Shown here one piece after another: positions 25,036 through 34,246 of a stretch of 64,000 bases of DNA. Where the stretch lies: assembly GCF_901472495.1 (NCBI RefSeq), contig NZ_LR590469.1:62001-126000 (forward strand). Reading direction: 5' to 3'. The stretch's first letter is position 1. Each line of letters opens with the position of its first letter. This DNA is from Yersinia enterocolitica subsp. enterocolitica (GTDB lineage: Bacteria > Pseudomonadota > Gammaproteobacteria > Enterobacterales > Enterobacteriaceae). Both the position numbers and the translations under genes were made by a program. The notes below the pieces were generated by a model. It saw only the letters and a program-made list of their open reading frames with translations. It had not been told where the DNA came from and did not search any database.

Positions 25036-25506
25036 TTATTCCCGATGATAAGGGTGATTGGTCGTAATACTCCAGGCACGATAGAGGCTCTCCGCCACTA
25101 AAACGCGCACTAAAGGATGAGGTAGCGTCAACGGAGAGAGCGACCAGCTCTGCTCTGCGGCGGCTTTACAGGCCGGGGCTAACCCCTCAGGCCCGCCAAT
25201 CAGCAGACTGACATCACGGCCATCCTGCTTCCAGCGTTCTAATTGCTGAGCTAACTGCGGGGTCTCCCAGGGAGTACCTGGGATATCCAGCGTGACAATA
25301 CGGTTGTTTTTGCCAACCGCTGCCAGCATCAGCTCGCCTTCTTTTTCCAAAATGCGTTTGATATCCGCATTTTTGCCCCGTTTACCTGCGGGTATCTCTA
25401 CCAGCTCGAAGGGCATATCCTTGGGAAAGCGGCGCAGGTAATCGATAAAACCGGTCTGCACCCAGTCTGGCATTTTGGTGCCGACGGCTACCAGTTGCAG
25501 TTTCAC
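25036..25506 (-). CDS. rlmH: 23S rRNA pseudouridine-1915 N3-methyltransferase
   Basis: 156 residues, standard length. SPOUT (trefoil-knot) methyltransferase that modifies pseudouridine 1915 in helix 69. Visible: the glycine-rich SAM loop LLIGGPEGL and the C-terminal knot SLSPLTLPHPLVRVLVAESLYRAW and the final HPYHRE. Starts 3 bases past the rsfS stop (translational coupling). Confidence 0.98.
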   Translation of the reverse strand: MKLQLVAVGTKMPDWVQTGFIDYLRRFPKDMPFELVEIPAGKRGKNADIKRILEKEGELMLAAVGKNNRIVTLDIPGTPWETPQLAQQLERWKQDGRDVSLLIGGPEGLAPACKAAAEQSWSLSPLTLPHPLVRVLVAESLYRAWSITTNHPYHRE

Positions 25507-25509
25507 CGC

Positions 25510-25827
25510 TTAGCTCCAGAGCTTTTCCAGTTCATACATACGGCGGCTTTCTTCTTGCATCACATGCACAATCACTTCGCCTAAATCGACCACGACCCAG
25601 TCAGAGACACCCTGACCTTCGATACCAAAAGGTATCATGCCTGCCGCGCGGGATTCTTGAACCAGGTTATCAGCCAACGCCATCACATGGCGAGTGGAGG
25701 TACCGGTACAAATAATCATGTAATCAGTGATGCTGGACTTACCCTGAACATCCAGAGTAATAATGTCCTGGCCTTTCAAATCATCGAGCTTGTCGATAAC
25801 AAATTCTTGGAGCGCTTTACCTTGCAA
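25510..25827 (-). CDS. rsfS: Ribosome silencing factor RsfS
   Basis: 105 residues. Binds ribosomal protein uL14 and blocks subunit joining when nutrients are short. Motifs: VIDKLDDLKGQDIITLDV, TDYMIICTGTSTRHVMALAD, WVVVDLGEVIVHVM. First gene of the rsfS-rlmH-mrdAB-rlpA run. An ERIC element begins 27 bases before its start, within its 5' region. Confidence 0.97.
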   Translation of the reverse strand: MQGKALQEFVIDKLDDLKGQDIITLDVQGKSSITDYMIICTGTSTRHVMALADNLVQESRAAGMIPFGIEGQGVSDWVVVDLGEVIVHVMQEESRRMYELEKLWS

Positions 25828-25853
25828 AGGTTCCCCCTCGGGTGATTTCTGTC

Positions 25854-25980
25854 TATACCCTTTGTCCTTGAAGTTGCCGGGGTGTTAGCTGCACTTTCTC
25901 ACCCGAATCACTTACTCATGTAAGCTCATCGGGATTCGTGCGCTGGCTGCCTACCTGCAACGTCAAGTTCTTTGGGTATT
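25854..25980. repeat. ERIC element (127 bp)
   Basis: Begins TATACCC at 25854 and ends GGGTATT at 25980, 127 bp, the standard ERIC length. The centre reads CACCCGAATCACTTACTCAT then GTAAGCTCATCGGGATTC, matching the well-known ERIC core. Long imperfect palindrome. Lies between nadD and rsfS. Confidence 0.92.
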
Positions 25981-26126
25981 AACGTTCTTCCGTATTGTTT
26001 GCAGGAGATCCCGCGAACAGTTACCGGTATGAACAGTTAGAATGTAACGGTTTTTCAGCGAATACCTGAAATTTAGCGGCGGAGTATAACATGGGTCAAT
26101 GCATCGCGATATAAACCCTCAGTTCC

Positions 26127-26789
26127 TCAGCCGCGATATAAACCTTGTAACTCAATATATCGCTGTACAGCCCGTGGCAGCAGATCATCGCAACTTTCGC
26201 CGTTATGACGCCGATGGCGAATATCTGTGGCAGAAATGTCCAGTAAAGGCGTATCTGCCAGATAGATTGCACCATGCGGCCGCAGGCTCAGTGCCTGTGG
26301 ATCAAAAACGCGATGAGCATCAAGCCATTGCTGTAACTCTGGTGTTTCCAGAGTTTGCGCATAACCTGGGCGAGCGCACACTAACAAATGACACACATCT
26401 AACAATGATTGCCAGCGATGCCACTTATGCAGCGATAATAATGAATCTTGCCCAATAATAAACGCTAAGGGGCGTTCAGCACCACGTTCTTTACGAAGTG
26501 ATTCCAAGGTATCAATGGTGAATGATGGGGCATCACGCAATAACTCTCGTGAATCAACACTGAACAATGGGTTGCCGGCCACAGCCAGTTCGACCATTTT
26601 TAGCCGCTGCTGCGCATTGGCCTCAGGTTGAGGGCGATGAGGTGGGACATGGTTAGGTAACAAGATAATGTGTTGTAAACCCACTTGTTGAGCCAATGCT
26701 TCAACTGGCTTTAAATGGCCATAATGAATGGGATCAAAAGTACCGCCGAACAGGGCATAGAGGGTGCGAGTCGGGGATTTATTGGGCAT
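26127..26789 (-). CDS. nadD: Nicotinate-nucleotide adenylyltransferase
   Basis: 220 residues from the ATG at 26789, overlapping the end of holA by 11 bases; the frame could run to 26819 but family members start at this Met. Adds AMP to nicotinate mononucleotide in NAD synthesis. GGTFDPIHYGHL is the nucleotidyltransferase T/HxGH motif; ISATDIRHRR is the second signature. Last gene of leuS-lptE-holA-nadD; an ERIC element separates it from rsfS. Confidence 0.97.
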   Translation of the reverse strand: MPNKSPTRTLYALFGGTFDPIHYGHLKPVEALAQQVGLQHIILLPNHVPPHRPQPEANAQQRLKMVELAVAGNPLFSVDSRELLRDAPSFTIDTLESLRKERGAERPLAFIIGQDSLLSLHKWHRWQSLLDVCHLLVCARPGYAQTLETPELQQWLDAHRVFDPQALSLRPHGAIYLADTPLLDISATDIRHRRHNGESCDDLLPRAVQRYIELQGLYRG

Positions 26790-27813
26790 CAAAAAAGCTC
26801 TCAGGTAAAATTTTTCCACACATCAGCATAGATAGTGTTTCTAACTCCGGCCAGATTGACTGACCGTAATCCTGCTTCAGGCGAACTTCCATCTGTGACA
26901 ATAAACGCACGGCCTGTTGCAGTTGTGGCATCGAAAGACGTTGTAACGCTTGAGTCATCATCGGACGACGATTTTGCCACACTTTAAATTGATCAAATAA
27001 TGTTCGCAGTGGCACCTGCTCCATCCGGCGCTTTAGTGTTAGCAGTTGTAATAGCTCGCGCTGGAGTGTGCGTAGCAAGATAACTGGCTCACTGTCTTCC
27101 TGCTGTAATTGTTGCAGGATATGCCAGGCGCGTTTGCTTTTCCCCGCCAGCAAAGCATCAAGCCAGTGGTAAGGGGTGAAATGTGCGGCATCGTTGACGG
27201 CTTGCTCTACTTTGGGCAGTGTTAATTTACCGTCCGGATAGAGTAATGATAGGCGTTCCAATGCCTGTGATAACGCCAGCAGGTTACCCTCATAGCAGTA
27301 ACAAAGTAGCTGAACGGCGGCATCATCAATATCTAAATTTAGGCTTTTGGCGCGTGTGCTTACCCAACGAGGGAGTTGAGCCTGTTCTGGTGTCTGGCAG
27401 CTGACGAACACCGAATTTGGGCTGAGAGCTTTAAACCATGCGCTGTTTTCTTGTGCTTTTGTTAGCTTATTGGCACGTAATATCAACAAAATGTCTGGGT
27501 GCAAAAGGCCGGATAATTTGACCAATTGTTCATTCATCGGTGCGGTTAACCCACTGTCAGGGAAGCTCAATAGCAGTGTCTGGCGGCTGGCAAATAAACT
27601 CAGCGCCTGACAAAGGCTAAAGATATTCTCCCATTCAGTGTGAGCATCCAGCGCAAAACTGAAATGCTCGCTGAAATCATGCGTTGCTGCCACACGGCGA
27701 ATATGGTCCTGACTTTCCTGTAATAACAAGGGTTCGTTACCACACAACAGATAACAAGCGCGCAGCCCCTCATGGAGCTGCGCGACAAGTTGTTCAGGAT
27801 AAACTCGAATCAT
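26779..27813 (-). CDS. holA: DNA polymerase III delta subunit
   Basis: 344 residues. Opens the beta clamp within the clamp loader. The N-terminal AAA+-like domain contains the clamp-binding region (HFSFALDAHTEWENIFSLCQ with an SLF, then SLFASRQTLLL) and lacks a functional Walker motif as expected. Its ATG overlaps the lptE stop (ATGA), and its end overlaps nadD: tightly coupled translation. Confidence 0.97.
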   Translation of the reverse strand: MIRVYPEQLVAQLHEGLRACYLLCGNEPLLLQESQDHIRRVAATHDFSEHFSFALDAHTEWENIFSLCQALSLFASRQTLLLSFPDSGLTAPMNEQLVKLSGLLHPDILLILRANKLTKAQENSAWFKALSPNSVFVSCQTPEQAQLPRWVSTRAKSLNLDIDDAAVQLLCYCYEGNLLALSQALERLSLLYPDGKLTLPKVEQAVNDAAHFTPYHWLDALLAGKSKRAWHILQQLQQEDSEPVILLRTLQRELLQLLTLKRRMEQVPLRTLFDQFKVWQNRRPMMTQALQRLSMPQLQQAVRLLSQMEVRLKQDYGQSIWPELETLSMLMCGKILPESFFDAQ

Positions 27814-28433
27814 TGGGCAGGGGTACTGACGGCAGGTTTGCCAATATTAATTTCTTCGACATCAGCCATTTTAGCTGCACCGGTAGCACGCTTACTGCTG
27901 GTGAGTGTATCGCCATTTTCCTGCGCATTTTTTATTTCCGCAGCATGTACCACCAACAGCTTACGCACTAGCTGTTGCGCTGCCTGATCACGCATTTCCT
28001 GACGCAGCACTTCGGCTTCAGCTTCTTTCGCCAGTGCGGTTAACGGGTTATCGAAGAAGGTACGGAAGATATTCACCCGAATTGGGTAAATATCATGACC
28101 TGGAATCAATACTTGCGCCTGAACGTGTAATACCAACTGATACTCGGCTGTCACGCCGTTGCGGAAGATAGACACGGTATCCTGATTTTCGGATGAACCG
28201 ATAATCCGCAGCGCTGGCAAGTCCTTACGCATCGGGTCATCAACAATAGTGACGTTACTTAAACGCAATTGTTGGCGTATCGCACGGGTTAACGGCCCAT
28301 AAGGATCGCTACTTTCCAGCAACAGTTTTTGCAGCTCAGGTGGCACCTGAGTGGTGCCCCGCAGATTAAAGCCACAGCCAGCAGTGACCAGCACCGCCAA
28401 CCCCAGCAACAGCATCAGAATACGATGTCGCAC
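27810..28433 (-). CDS. lptE: LPS-assembly lipoprotein LptE
   Basis: 207 residues. Signal peptide with lipobox LVTAGC (Cys19), then the LptE fold (GFNLRGTTQVPPELQKLLLES). Plugs the LptD barrel and helps deliver LPS to the outer leaflet of the outer membrane. Slightly longer C-terminal tail than E. coli, ending in polar low-complexity sequence. Follows leuS after 14 bases; overlaps holA by 4. Confidence 0.97.
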   Translation of the reverse strand: MRHRILMLLLGLAVLVTAGCGFNLRGTTQVPPELQKLLLESSDPYGPLTRAIRQQLRLSNVTIVDDPMRKDLPALRIIGSSENQDTVSIFRNGVTAEYQLVLHVQAQVLIPGHDIYPIRVNIFRTFFDNPLTALAKEAEAEVLRQEMRDQAAQQLVRKLLVVHAAEIKNAQENGDTLTSSKRATGAAKMADVEEINIGKPAVSTPAQ

Positions 28434-28447
28434 AACTCCTCCTTGCC

Positions 28448-31030
28448 TTAACCCACAACCAGGTTAAGCAGTTTGCCAGGGACATAGATGACTTTACGTA
28501 CGGTAACTCCATCCAGGTATTTAGCCACCAAGTGTTCCTGACCAGCACGTTCACGCACTTGCTGTTCAGTGGCATCGGCTGGCACAGTAATGCGGCCACG
28601 CACTTTACCATTAACCTGTACGACCACTAATTTAGAGTCTTCGACCATCGCTTGTTCATCAGCAACTGGCCATGGTGCGGTATCAATATCACCTTCGCCA
28701 CCCAGCGCTTGCCACAAGCTAAAGCAAACGTGAGGCGTGAATGGATAAAGCATCCGAACCACTGCCAATAATGCTTCTTGCAGCAGAGCACGGTCTTGCT
28801 CGGTTTCCTGAGGTGCGCGACCCAGCTTGTTCATCAACTCCATCACCGCAGCAATCGCGGTATTGAAAGTTTGACGGCGGCCCACGTCATCAGTGACTTT
28901 GGCAATAGTTTTATGCAGGTCGCGGCGTAAGGATTTCTGCTCTTCCGTCAGGTTGGCAACATCCAGTGGTGCGGTTGCCCCTTTGGCGGTGTGATCATAG
29001 GCCAGACGCCAGACGCGTTTCAGGAAGCGGTTAGCTCCTTCGACACCAGATTCCTGCCATTCCAGCGTCATTTCTGCTGGTGAGGCAAACATCATAAACA
29101 GGCGCACGGTATCGGCACCGTATTTTTCTACCATGACTTGTGGGTCGATACCGTTATTTTTCGATTTCGACATTTTGCTCATGCCAGCGTAAACCAGTTC
29201 ATGGCCTTCGGCATCAGTCGCTTTAATGATGCGCCCTTTATCATCACGCTCAACAATGGCGTCCACCGGTGAAACCCAGATACGCTCACCGCTTGTGCCG
29301 GTGTAGTAGAAGGCATCGGCCAACACCATGCCCTGACACAGCAGGCGTTTGGCGGGCTCATCAGAATCCACTAAACCGGCGTCGCGCAGCAATTTATGGA
29401 AGAAGCGGAAGTACATCAAGTGCATGATGGCATGTTCAATACCACCGACATATTGATCAACCGGCAGCCAATAGTTGGCGGCGGCTGGATCCAGCATGCC
29501 TTTATCAAATTGTGGGCAGGTGTAGCGCGCGTAATACCATGATGATTCCATAAAGGTATCAAAGGTATCAGTTTCACGCAGGCCCGGCACGCCATTAACG
29601 GTGGTTTTAGCCCACTCAGGATCGGCCTTTATTGGGCTGGTAATACCATCCATCACCACATCTTCCGGCAGGATAACCGGCAGTTGATCTTCTGGAGTTG
29701 GTACCACGGTGCCGTCTTCCAGTGTCACCATCGGGATAGGCGCACCCCAATAACGCTGACGGGAAACACCCCAGTCACGCAGGCGATAGTTGACTTTGCG
29801 CTGACCGACACCGAGGGCGACCAGTTTGTCGGCAACCGCATTGAAGCCATCTTCATAATTCAGACCATCAAACTCACCGGAGTTGAACAGTATGCCTTTC
29901 TCGGTCATGGCTTCCTGGCTCAAGTCTGGCTCACTGCCATCAGCAGCCAAAATAACCGGTTTGATTGGCAAATTATATTTAGTCGCAAATTCCCAGTCGC
30001 GGACATCGTGGCCCGGAACCGCCATTACCGCACCGGTGCCGTAATCCATCAAGACAAAGTTAGCCGCCCAGATAGGTAATTTTTCACCTGTCAGTGGATG
30101 GATGGCATACAGGCCGGTAGCCATGCCTTTTTTCTCCATGGTGGCCATTTCAGCTTCGGCAACCTTGGTGTTCCGGCATTCCGCGACAAAATCAGCCAGT
30201 GCAGGGTTAGTCGCTGCGGCTTGTAATGACAGCGGGTGACCAGCAGCAACAGCTACGTAAGTCACACCCATAAAGGTGTCCGGGCGCGTGGTGTAAACGG
30301 AGAGCTTCTCTTCGCTATCTGCGACGTTGAAAACGATATCAACCCCTTCAGAGCGGCCAATCCAGTTACGTTGCATGGTCTTAACTTGTTCTGGCCAGCT
30401 TTCCAGCGTGTCCAGATCATTAAGCAATTGATCAGCGTAATCAGTAATTTTAATAAACCACTGTGGGATTTCTTTACGTTCAACTTTGGTATCACAACGC
30501 CAGCAGCAGCCGTCGATAACCTGCTCGTTAGCTAAAACGGTCAGGTCGTGTGGACACCAGTTAACGGCTGAGGTCTTTTTGTAGACCATGCCTTTTTCAT
30601 ACAATTTGGTGAAGAACCACTGTTCCCAACGGTAGTAATCGGGTGAGCAGGTGGCAATCTCGCGATCCCAGTCATAGCCGAAGCCCAGTAATTTTAACTG
30701 GTTCTTCATGTATTCAATGTTGTCGTAAGTCCAGGGGGCCGGTGCGGTGTTGTTTTTTACCGCAGCGCCTTCAGCTGGCAGACCAAATGCATCCCAGCCG
30801 ATCGGCTGTAACACGTTTTTGCCCAGCATGCGCTGGTAACGGGAGATAACATCACCAATGGTGTAGTTACGAACGTGCCCCATATGTAGGCGTCCTGACG
30901 GATACGGCAGCATGGATAGGCAGTAATATTTTTCTTTGCTGGTATCTTCAGTGACTTTAAAAGTTTGCTTCTCTTGCCAGTGAAGCTGTACTTGCGTTTC
31001 GATATCTTCTGGGCGGTATTGCTCTTGCAT
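28448..31030 (-). CDS. leuS: Leucyl-tRNA synthetase
   Basis: 860 residues, the E. coli length. Class I synthetase: HMGH motif in LPYPSGRLHMGHVRNYTIGD, CP1 editing domain with TTRPDTFMGVTYVAVA, KMSKS loop GMSKMSKSKNNGIDP, anticodon-binding helical domain and C-terminal tail. First gene of the leuS-lptE-holA-nadD operon. Confidence 0.99.
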   Translation of the reverse strand: MQEQYRPEDIETQVQLHWQEKQTFKVTEDTSKEKYYCLSMLPYPSGRLHMGHVRNYTIGDVISRYQRMLGKNVLQPIGWDAFGLPAEGAAVKNNTAPAPWTYDNIEYMKNQLKLLGFGYDWDREIATCSPDYYRWEQWFFTKLYEKGMVYKKTSAVNWCPHDLTVLANEQVIDGCCWRCDTKVERKEIPQWFIKITDYADQLLNDLDTLESWPEQVKTMQRNWIGRSEGVDIVFNVADSEEKLSVYTTRPDTFMGVTYVAVAAGHPLSLQAAATNPALADFVAECRNTKVAEAEMATMEKKGMATGLYAIHPLTGEKLPIWAANFVLMDYGTGAVMAVPGHDVRDWEFATKYNLPIKPVILAADGSEPDLSQEAMTEKGILFNSGEFDGLNYEDGFNAVADKLVALGVGQRKVNYRLRDWGVSRQRYWGAPIPMVTLEDGTVVPTPEDQLPVILPEDVVMDGITSPIKADPEWAKTTVNGVPGLRETDTFDTFMESSWYYARYTCPQFDKGMLDPAAANYWLPVDQYVGGIEHAIMHLMYFRFFHKLLRDAGLVDSDEPAKRLLCQGMVLADAFYYTGTSGERIWVSPVDAIVERDDKGRIIKATDAEGHELVYAGMSKMSKSKNNGIDPQVMVEKYGADTVRLFMMFASPAEMTLEWQESGVEGANRFLKRVWRLAYDHTAKGATAPLDVANLTEEQKSLRRDLHKTIAKVTDDVGRRQTFNTAIAAVMELMNKLGRAPQETEQDRALLQEALLAVVRMLYPFTPHVCFSLWQALGGEGDIDTAPWPVADEQAMVEDSKLVVVQVNGKVRGRITVPADATEQQVRERAGQEHLVAKYLDGVTVRKVIYVPGKLLNLVVG

Positions 31031-31393
31031 GGCGGCCGGTGGTCCTATAGTGAAAAACAGCTACGCCTGTAGCATTATCTGTTTCATATCATAAAGAGAG
31101 ATCCGCATAGCATAGCTGATAAGCGGCTGCGGCAACAACACTCAGCATCCTACTGGAGGCTTTTTCTGCGCAGTGAATGGCAGAAATCATCAAAGTGGCG
31201 CGAGAACAACCTGATGATGACGTGACTTCAGTCATTTACGACTAAAATAATTAACGTTAGCTTTAATATCAGAGTAAGTACGTGCAGATAACAGAGACGG
31301 GTAACTCAAGAAGATGAAAAACCCTATTTTCTTTGTCACAACTTTGGCTTTATCACAATTTGCTTTATCACAACCGTGGATCGAGGAGACAGT
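31031..31393. other. Divergent promoter region leuS / ybeL
   Basis: About 360 bases between divergent genes. Contains a good ribosome site CGAGGAG at 31381-31387 for ybeL. A leuS leader would lie near 31031-31130. No regulatory element could be named, no gene seen. Confidence 0.5.
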
Positions 31394-31876
31394 ATGAACA
31401 AGGTAGCTCAATATTATCGTGAGTTGGTGGCATCACTGACTGAACGCTTGAAAAATGGTGAACGTGATATCGATAAGCTGGTGGACAGCGCTGAACAGCG
31501 GTTGGATGCCGTAGAAGAGTTATCCCGCAGTGAAGTTGAGCAAATCATTCAGGCGGTGCGGCGTGATTTGGAAGAGTTTGCTCGTAGCTATGAAGAAAGT
31601 AAGGATGAATTTACTGATAGTGTATTTATGCGCGTTATCAAAGAGAGTTTGTGGCAAGAGCTGGCTGATATCACCGATAAAACGCAATTAGAGTGGCGTG
31701 AGGTGTTTAAAGATGTCAGTCATCATGGGGTTTATCACAGCGGAGAGGTGGTCGGCTTAGGCAATCTTGTCTGTGAAAAATGCCACTATCATCTGGCTTT
31801 CTATACCCCCGAAGTGCTGCCGGTCTGCCCAAAATGCGGCCATGACCAGTTTACGCGTCGGCCATTCCAGCCTTGA
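31394..31876 (+). CDS. ybeL: Zinc-ribbon family protein YbeL (DUF1451)
   Basis: 160 residues from the ATG at 31394 (CGAGGAG 6 bases upstream; the longer frame starts at a GTG at 31376). An N-terminal coiled-coil-prone helical region (1-110), then a four-Cys zinc ribbon: CEKC and CPKCGHDQF. Highly similar to E. coli YbeL; function unknown. Convergent with gltL; a 12-bp hairpin lies between. Confidence 0.95.
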   Translation: MNKVAQYYRELVASLTERLKNGERDIDKLVDSAEQRLDAVEELSRSEVEQIIQAVRRDLEEFARSYEESKDEFTDSVFMRVIKESLWQELADITDKTQLEWREVFKDVSHHGVYHSGEVVGLGNLVCEKCHYHLAFYTPEVLPVCPKCGHDQFTRRPFQP

Positions 31877-31895
31877 TAGCGGGTGGTACATATAC

Positions 31896-31923
31896 CATCT
31901 CCCCCACCAATGTGGGGGAGATG
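31896..31923. terminator. Bidirectional hairpin between ybeL and gltL
   Basis: CATCTCCCCCAC (31896-31907) pairs with GTGGGGGAGATG (31912-31923), loop CAAT. Perfect 12-bp stem between convergent genes; no clear T-run on either side. Confidence 0.6.
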
Positions 31924-31929
31924 TGATCA

Positions 31930-32655
31930 TTAATGCAGGATTTTCGCCAGGAAGTCTTTGGCACGATCAGATTTAGGGTTGTTAAAGAAATCATCTTTGT
32001 TGCTGTCTTCGACGATTTTCCCTTCATCCATAAAAATAACCCGATTTGCCACTTTGCGAGCGAAGCCCATTTCGTGGGTGACCACCATCATGGTCATACC
32101 TTCCAGCGCCAGCTTGACCATCACATCCAGCACTTCGTTGATCATTTCTGGGTCAAGGGCCGAAGTCGGTTCGTCAAACAGCATGGCGATAGGGTCCATA
32201 CACAGTGCGCGGGCAATCGCCACACGCTGTTGCTGGCCGCCAGATAACTGCGAGGGGAATTTATCCGCGTGGGTGGTAAGACCGACACGCTCTAACAGTT
32301 TTAGCCCTTTTTCTCTTGCTTCTGTTTTGTCGCGTTTGAGTACTTTAACTTGCGCCAGTGTCAGGTTTTCAATAATAGACAGGTGTGGGAATAGTTCAAA
32401 ATGCTGGAATACCATGCCGACTTTAGAACGTAATTGCGCCAAATTGGTGCCTTTATCATTCACACCAATGCCATTGACCGTAATGCTGCCCTTCTGGATA
32501 GGTTCCAGCCCATTAACCGTTTTGATTAAGGTTGATTTGCCTGAGCCGGAAGGGCCGCAGACTACCACGACCTCACCTTTTTTAACTTCGGTAGTGCAGT
32601 CAGCCAGCACCTGAAAGTGGCCGTACCACTTAGAAACATTTTTCAGGGAAATCAT
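31930..32655 (-). CDS. gltL: Glutamate/aspartate ABC transporter ATPase
   Basis: 241 residues from the ATG at 32655 (the frame could start one TTG earlier). Walker A GPSGSGKST, signature LSGGQQQRVAIARAL, Walker B AMLFDEPTSALD, switch His VTHEMG. Energises uptake by GltIJK. The ATG shares one base with the gltK stop (TGATG). Confidence 0.97.
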   Translation of the reverse strand: MISLKNVSKWYGHFQVLADCTTEVKKGEVVVVCGPSGSGKSTLIKTVNGLEPIQKGSITVNGIGVNDKGTNLAQLRSKVGMVFQHFELFPHLSIIENLTLAQVKVLKRDKTEAREKGLKLLERVGLTTHADKFPSQLSGGQQQRVAIARALCMDPIAMLFDEPTSALDPEMINEVLDVMVKLALEGMTMMVVTHEMGFARKVANRVIFMDEGKIVEDSNKDDFFNNPKSDRAKDFLAKILH

Positions 32656-33329
32656 CAAACAGTCCTTTTCTTCAAATAGTTAACCAGCATCGACGCGGAA
32701 AAACTGATAACGAAATACACCAAACCGGCAAACAGCACCATTTCGACCTGAGTACCGTCCCGCTCGCCAATCGTGGTCGCGGTGCGGAAGAAATCGGCCA
32801 GACTAAGGACATACACCAGCGATGTATCCTGAAATAACACGATCCCTTGGGTTAACAGTAATGGCACCATGGCGCGGAAAGCCTGCGGCAGGATAACCAA
32901 TCTCATTGACTGGCCTTGGGTCATGCCCAGAGCCAAGGCCGCAGAGGATTGCCCACGAGAGATGCTTTGGATCCCGGCACGGATAATTTCTGAGTAATAA
33001 GCCGCTTCAAATAATGAAAAGGCTACCATGGCAGAGATTAAGCGAATATCAGTTTTTGGTGATAAGCCCAGCACATTTTGTAATAAGCTCGGCACGACCA
33101 GATAAAACCACAACAGCACCATGACCAACGGAATAGAGCGGAACACGTTGACATAGGCGGTAGCGAACCAGCTGATAGCTTTAACCGGCGATAGGCGCAT
33201 CACCGCCAGAACTGTGCCCCACACTATGCCGAACACAATGGCGATGAGGGTTATTTTGGCGGTAACCGCCAAACCTTGCAGCAGGTATGGCAGGCTGGGT
33301 GCGATGGAACTCCAATCAAATTCGTACAT
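32655..33329 (-). CDS. gltK: Glutamate/aspartate ABC transporter permease GltK
   Basis: 224 residues, about five membrane segments, HisMQ-type permease with the EAA-like loop RAGIQSISRGQSSAALALGM that contacts GltL. Starts at the end of gltJ with stop/start overlap. Forms the inner-membrane channel with GltJ. Confidence 0.97.
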   Translation of the reverse strand: MYEFDWSSIAPSLPYLLQGLAVTAKITLIAIVFGIVWGTVLAVMRLSPVKAISWFATAYVNVFRSIPLVMVLLWFYLVVPSLLQNVLGLSPKTDIRLISAMVAFSLFEAAYYSEIIRAGIQSISRGQSSAALALGMTQGQSMRLVILPQAFRAMVPLLLTQGIVLFQDTSLVYVLSLADFFRTATTIGERDGTQVEMVLFAGLVYFVISFSASMLVNYLKKRTV

Positions 33330-34069
33330 TATTTACTCCCCAGATTGCCGGGTAACTGCACTTTCTTTTCAACTAACCGCATCAACAGCATGATCACGGC
33401 GTTGATCAGTACATATCCAAGGGTGATGGCAGTGAATGACTCATAGGCGTGAGCCGAGTAATCGAGCAATTTACCCGCCTGCGCAGCCATATCTACCAGC
33501 CCGATGGTTGATGCAATGGCTGAGTTTTTTACCAGGTTGAGCATTTCTGAAGTCATCGGGGGAATAATTACCCGATAAGCATTGGGCAATAAAACATAGC
33601 GATAAGTCTGTGGCAGGGTTAATCCCATCGCCAGACCGGCCGCTTTTTGGCCTCGAGGTAGTGATTGGATCCCAGCTCGAACCTGCTCACAAACACGGGC
33701 GGCGGTAAATAAGCCAAGGCACATCATTGATGAGAGGAAGAACTGTATATTCGGATCCAATTCGCTTTTGAACCACATGCCAAGATCGGCTGGCAATAAT
33801 TCAGGGACCACCAAATACCAGGTAAAGAATTGCACAATCAGCGGCACATTACGGAATAGCTCTACGTAACAGGCCCCAATACTAGATAAAATGCGGTTGG
33901 GGACTGTTCTTAAAATCCCAAATAAAGAACCGACGAAAAAAGCGATAACCCAAGCGCATAATGATAATGCGACAGTGACCTGAAAGCCGGACCAGATCCA
34001 GCCAAGATAGGTGGTATTACCGAAAGGTGCCGGTTGCAGAAAAATGCCCCAGTTCCAGTCTATTGACAT
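33329..34069 (-). CDS. gltJ: Glutamate/aspartate ABC transporter permease GltJ
   Basis: 246 residues, HisMQ-type permease with membrane segments and the EAA-like loop RAGIQSLPRGQKAAGLAMGL. Pairs with GltK. Separated from gltI by 177 bp that hold a strong hairpin, the usual device for making more binding protein than permease. Confidence 0.97.
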   Translation of the reverse strand: MSIDWNWGIFLQPAPFGNTTYLGWIWSGFQVTVALSLCAWVIAFFVGSLFGILRTVPNRILSSIGACYVELFRNVPLIVQFFTWYLVVPELLPADLGMWFKSELDPNIQFFLSSMMCLGLFTAARVCEQVRAGIQSLPRGQKAAGLAMGLTLPQTYRYVLLPNAYRVIIPPMTSEMLNLVKNSAIASTIGLVDMAAQAGKLLDYSAHAYESFTAITLGYVLINAVIMLLMRLVEKKVQLPGNLGSK

Positions 34070-34147
34070 AAAAAACTCCCTTAAAAGGATGGGTAAGCCA
34101 CCCTGATGACTGATGATTCAATGCGTTGCGGCCTCCCGAGGGTGAAC

Positions 34148-34246
34148 AAAAAAATGCGGAGTGGGGAACGGCCACCCCGCATCCTGTCTACCAATCGGTC
34201 CATCATCAATCTGTAGGGCTAGCAGAGCTGGCCCTGATTATTATTG
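34148..34246 (-). ncRNA. sroC: Candidate SroC sRNA / attenuating terminator between gltI and gltJ
   Basis: On the minus strand a stem (arms 34154-34164 and 34172-34182, one mismatch) is followed by seven T at 34148-34154: an intrinsic terminator after gltI. In E. coli and Salmonella this same spacer yields SroC, an sRNA that sponges GcvB. The 5' end of such an RNA would lie in or near the end of gltI and is not resolved here. The placement, not a sequence match, supports the name. Confidence 0.5.
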
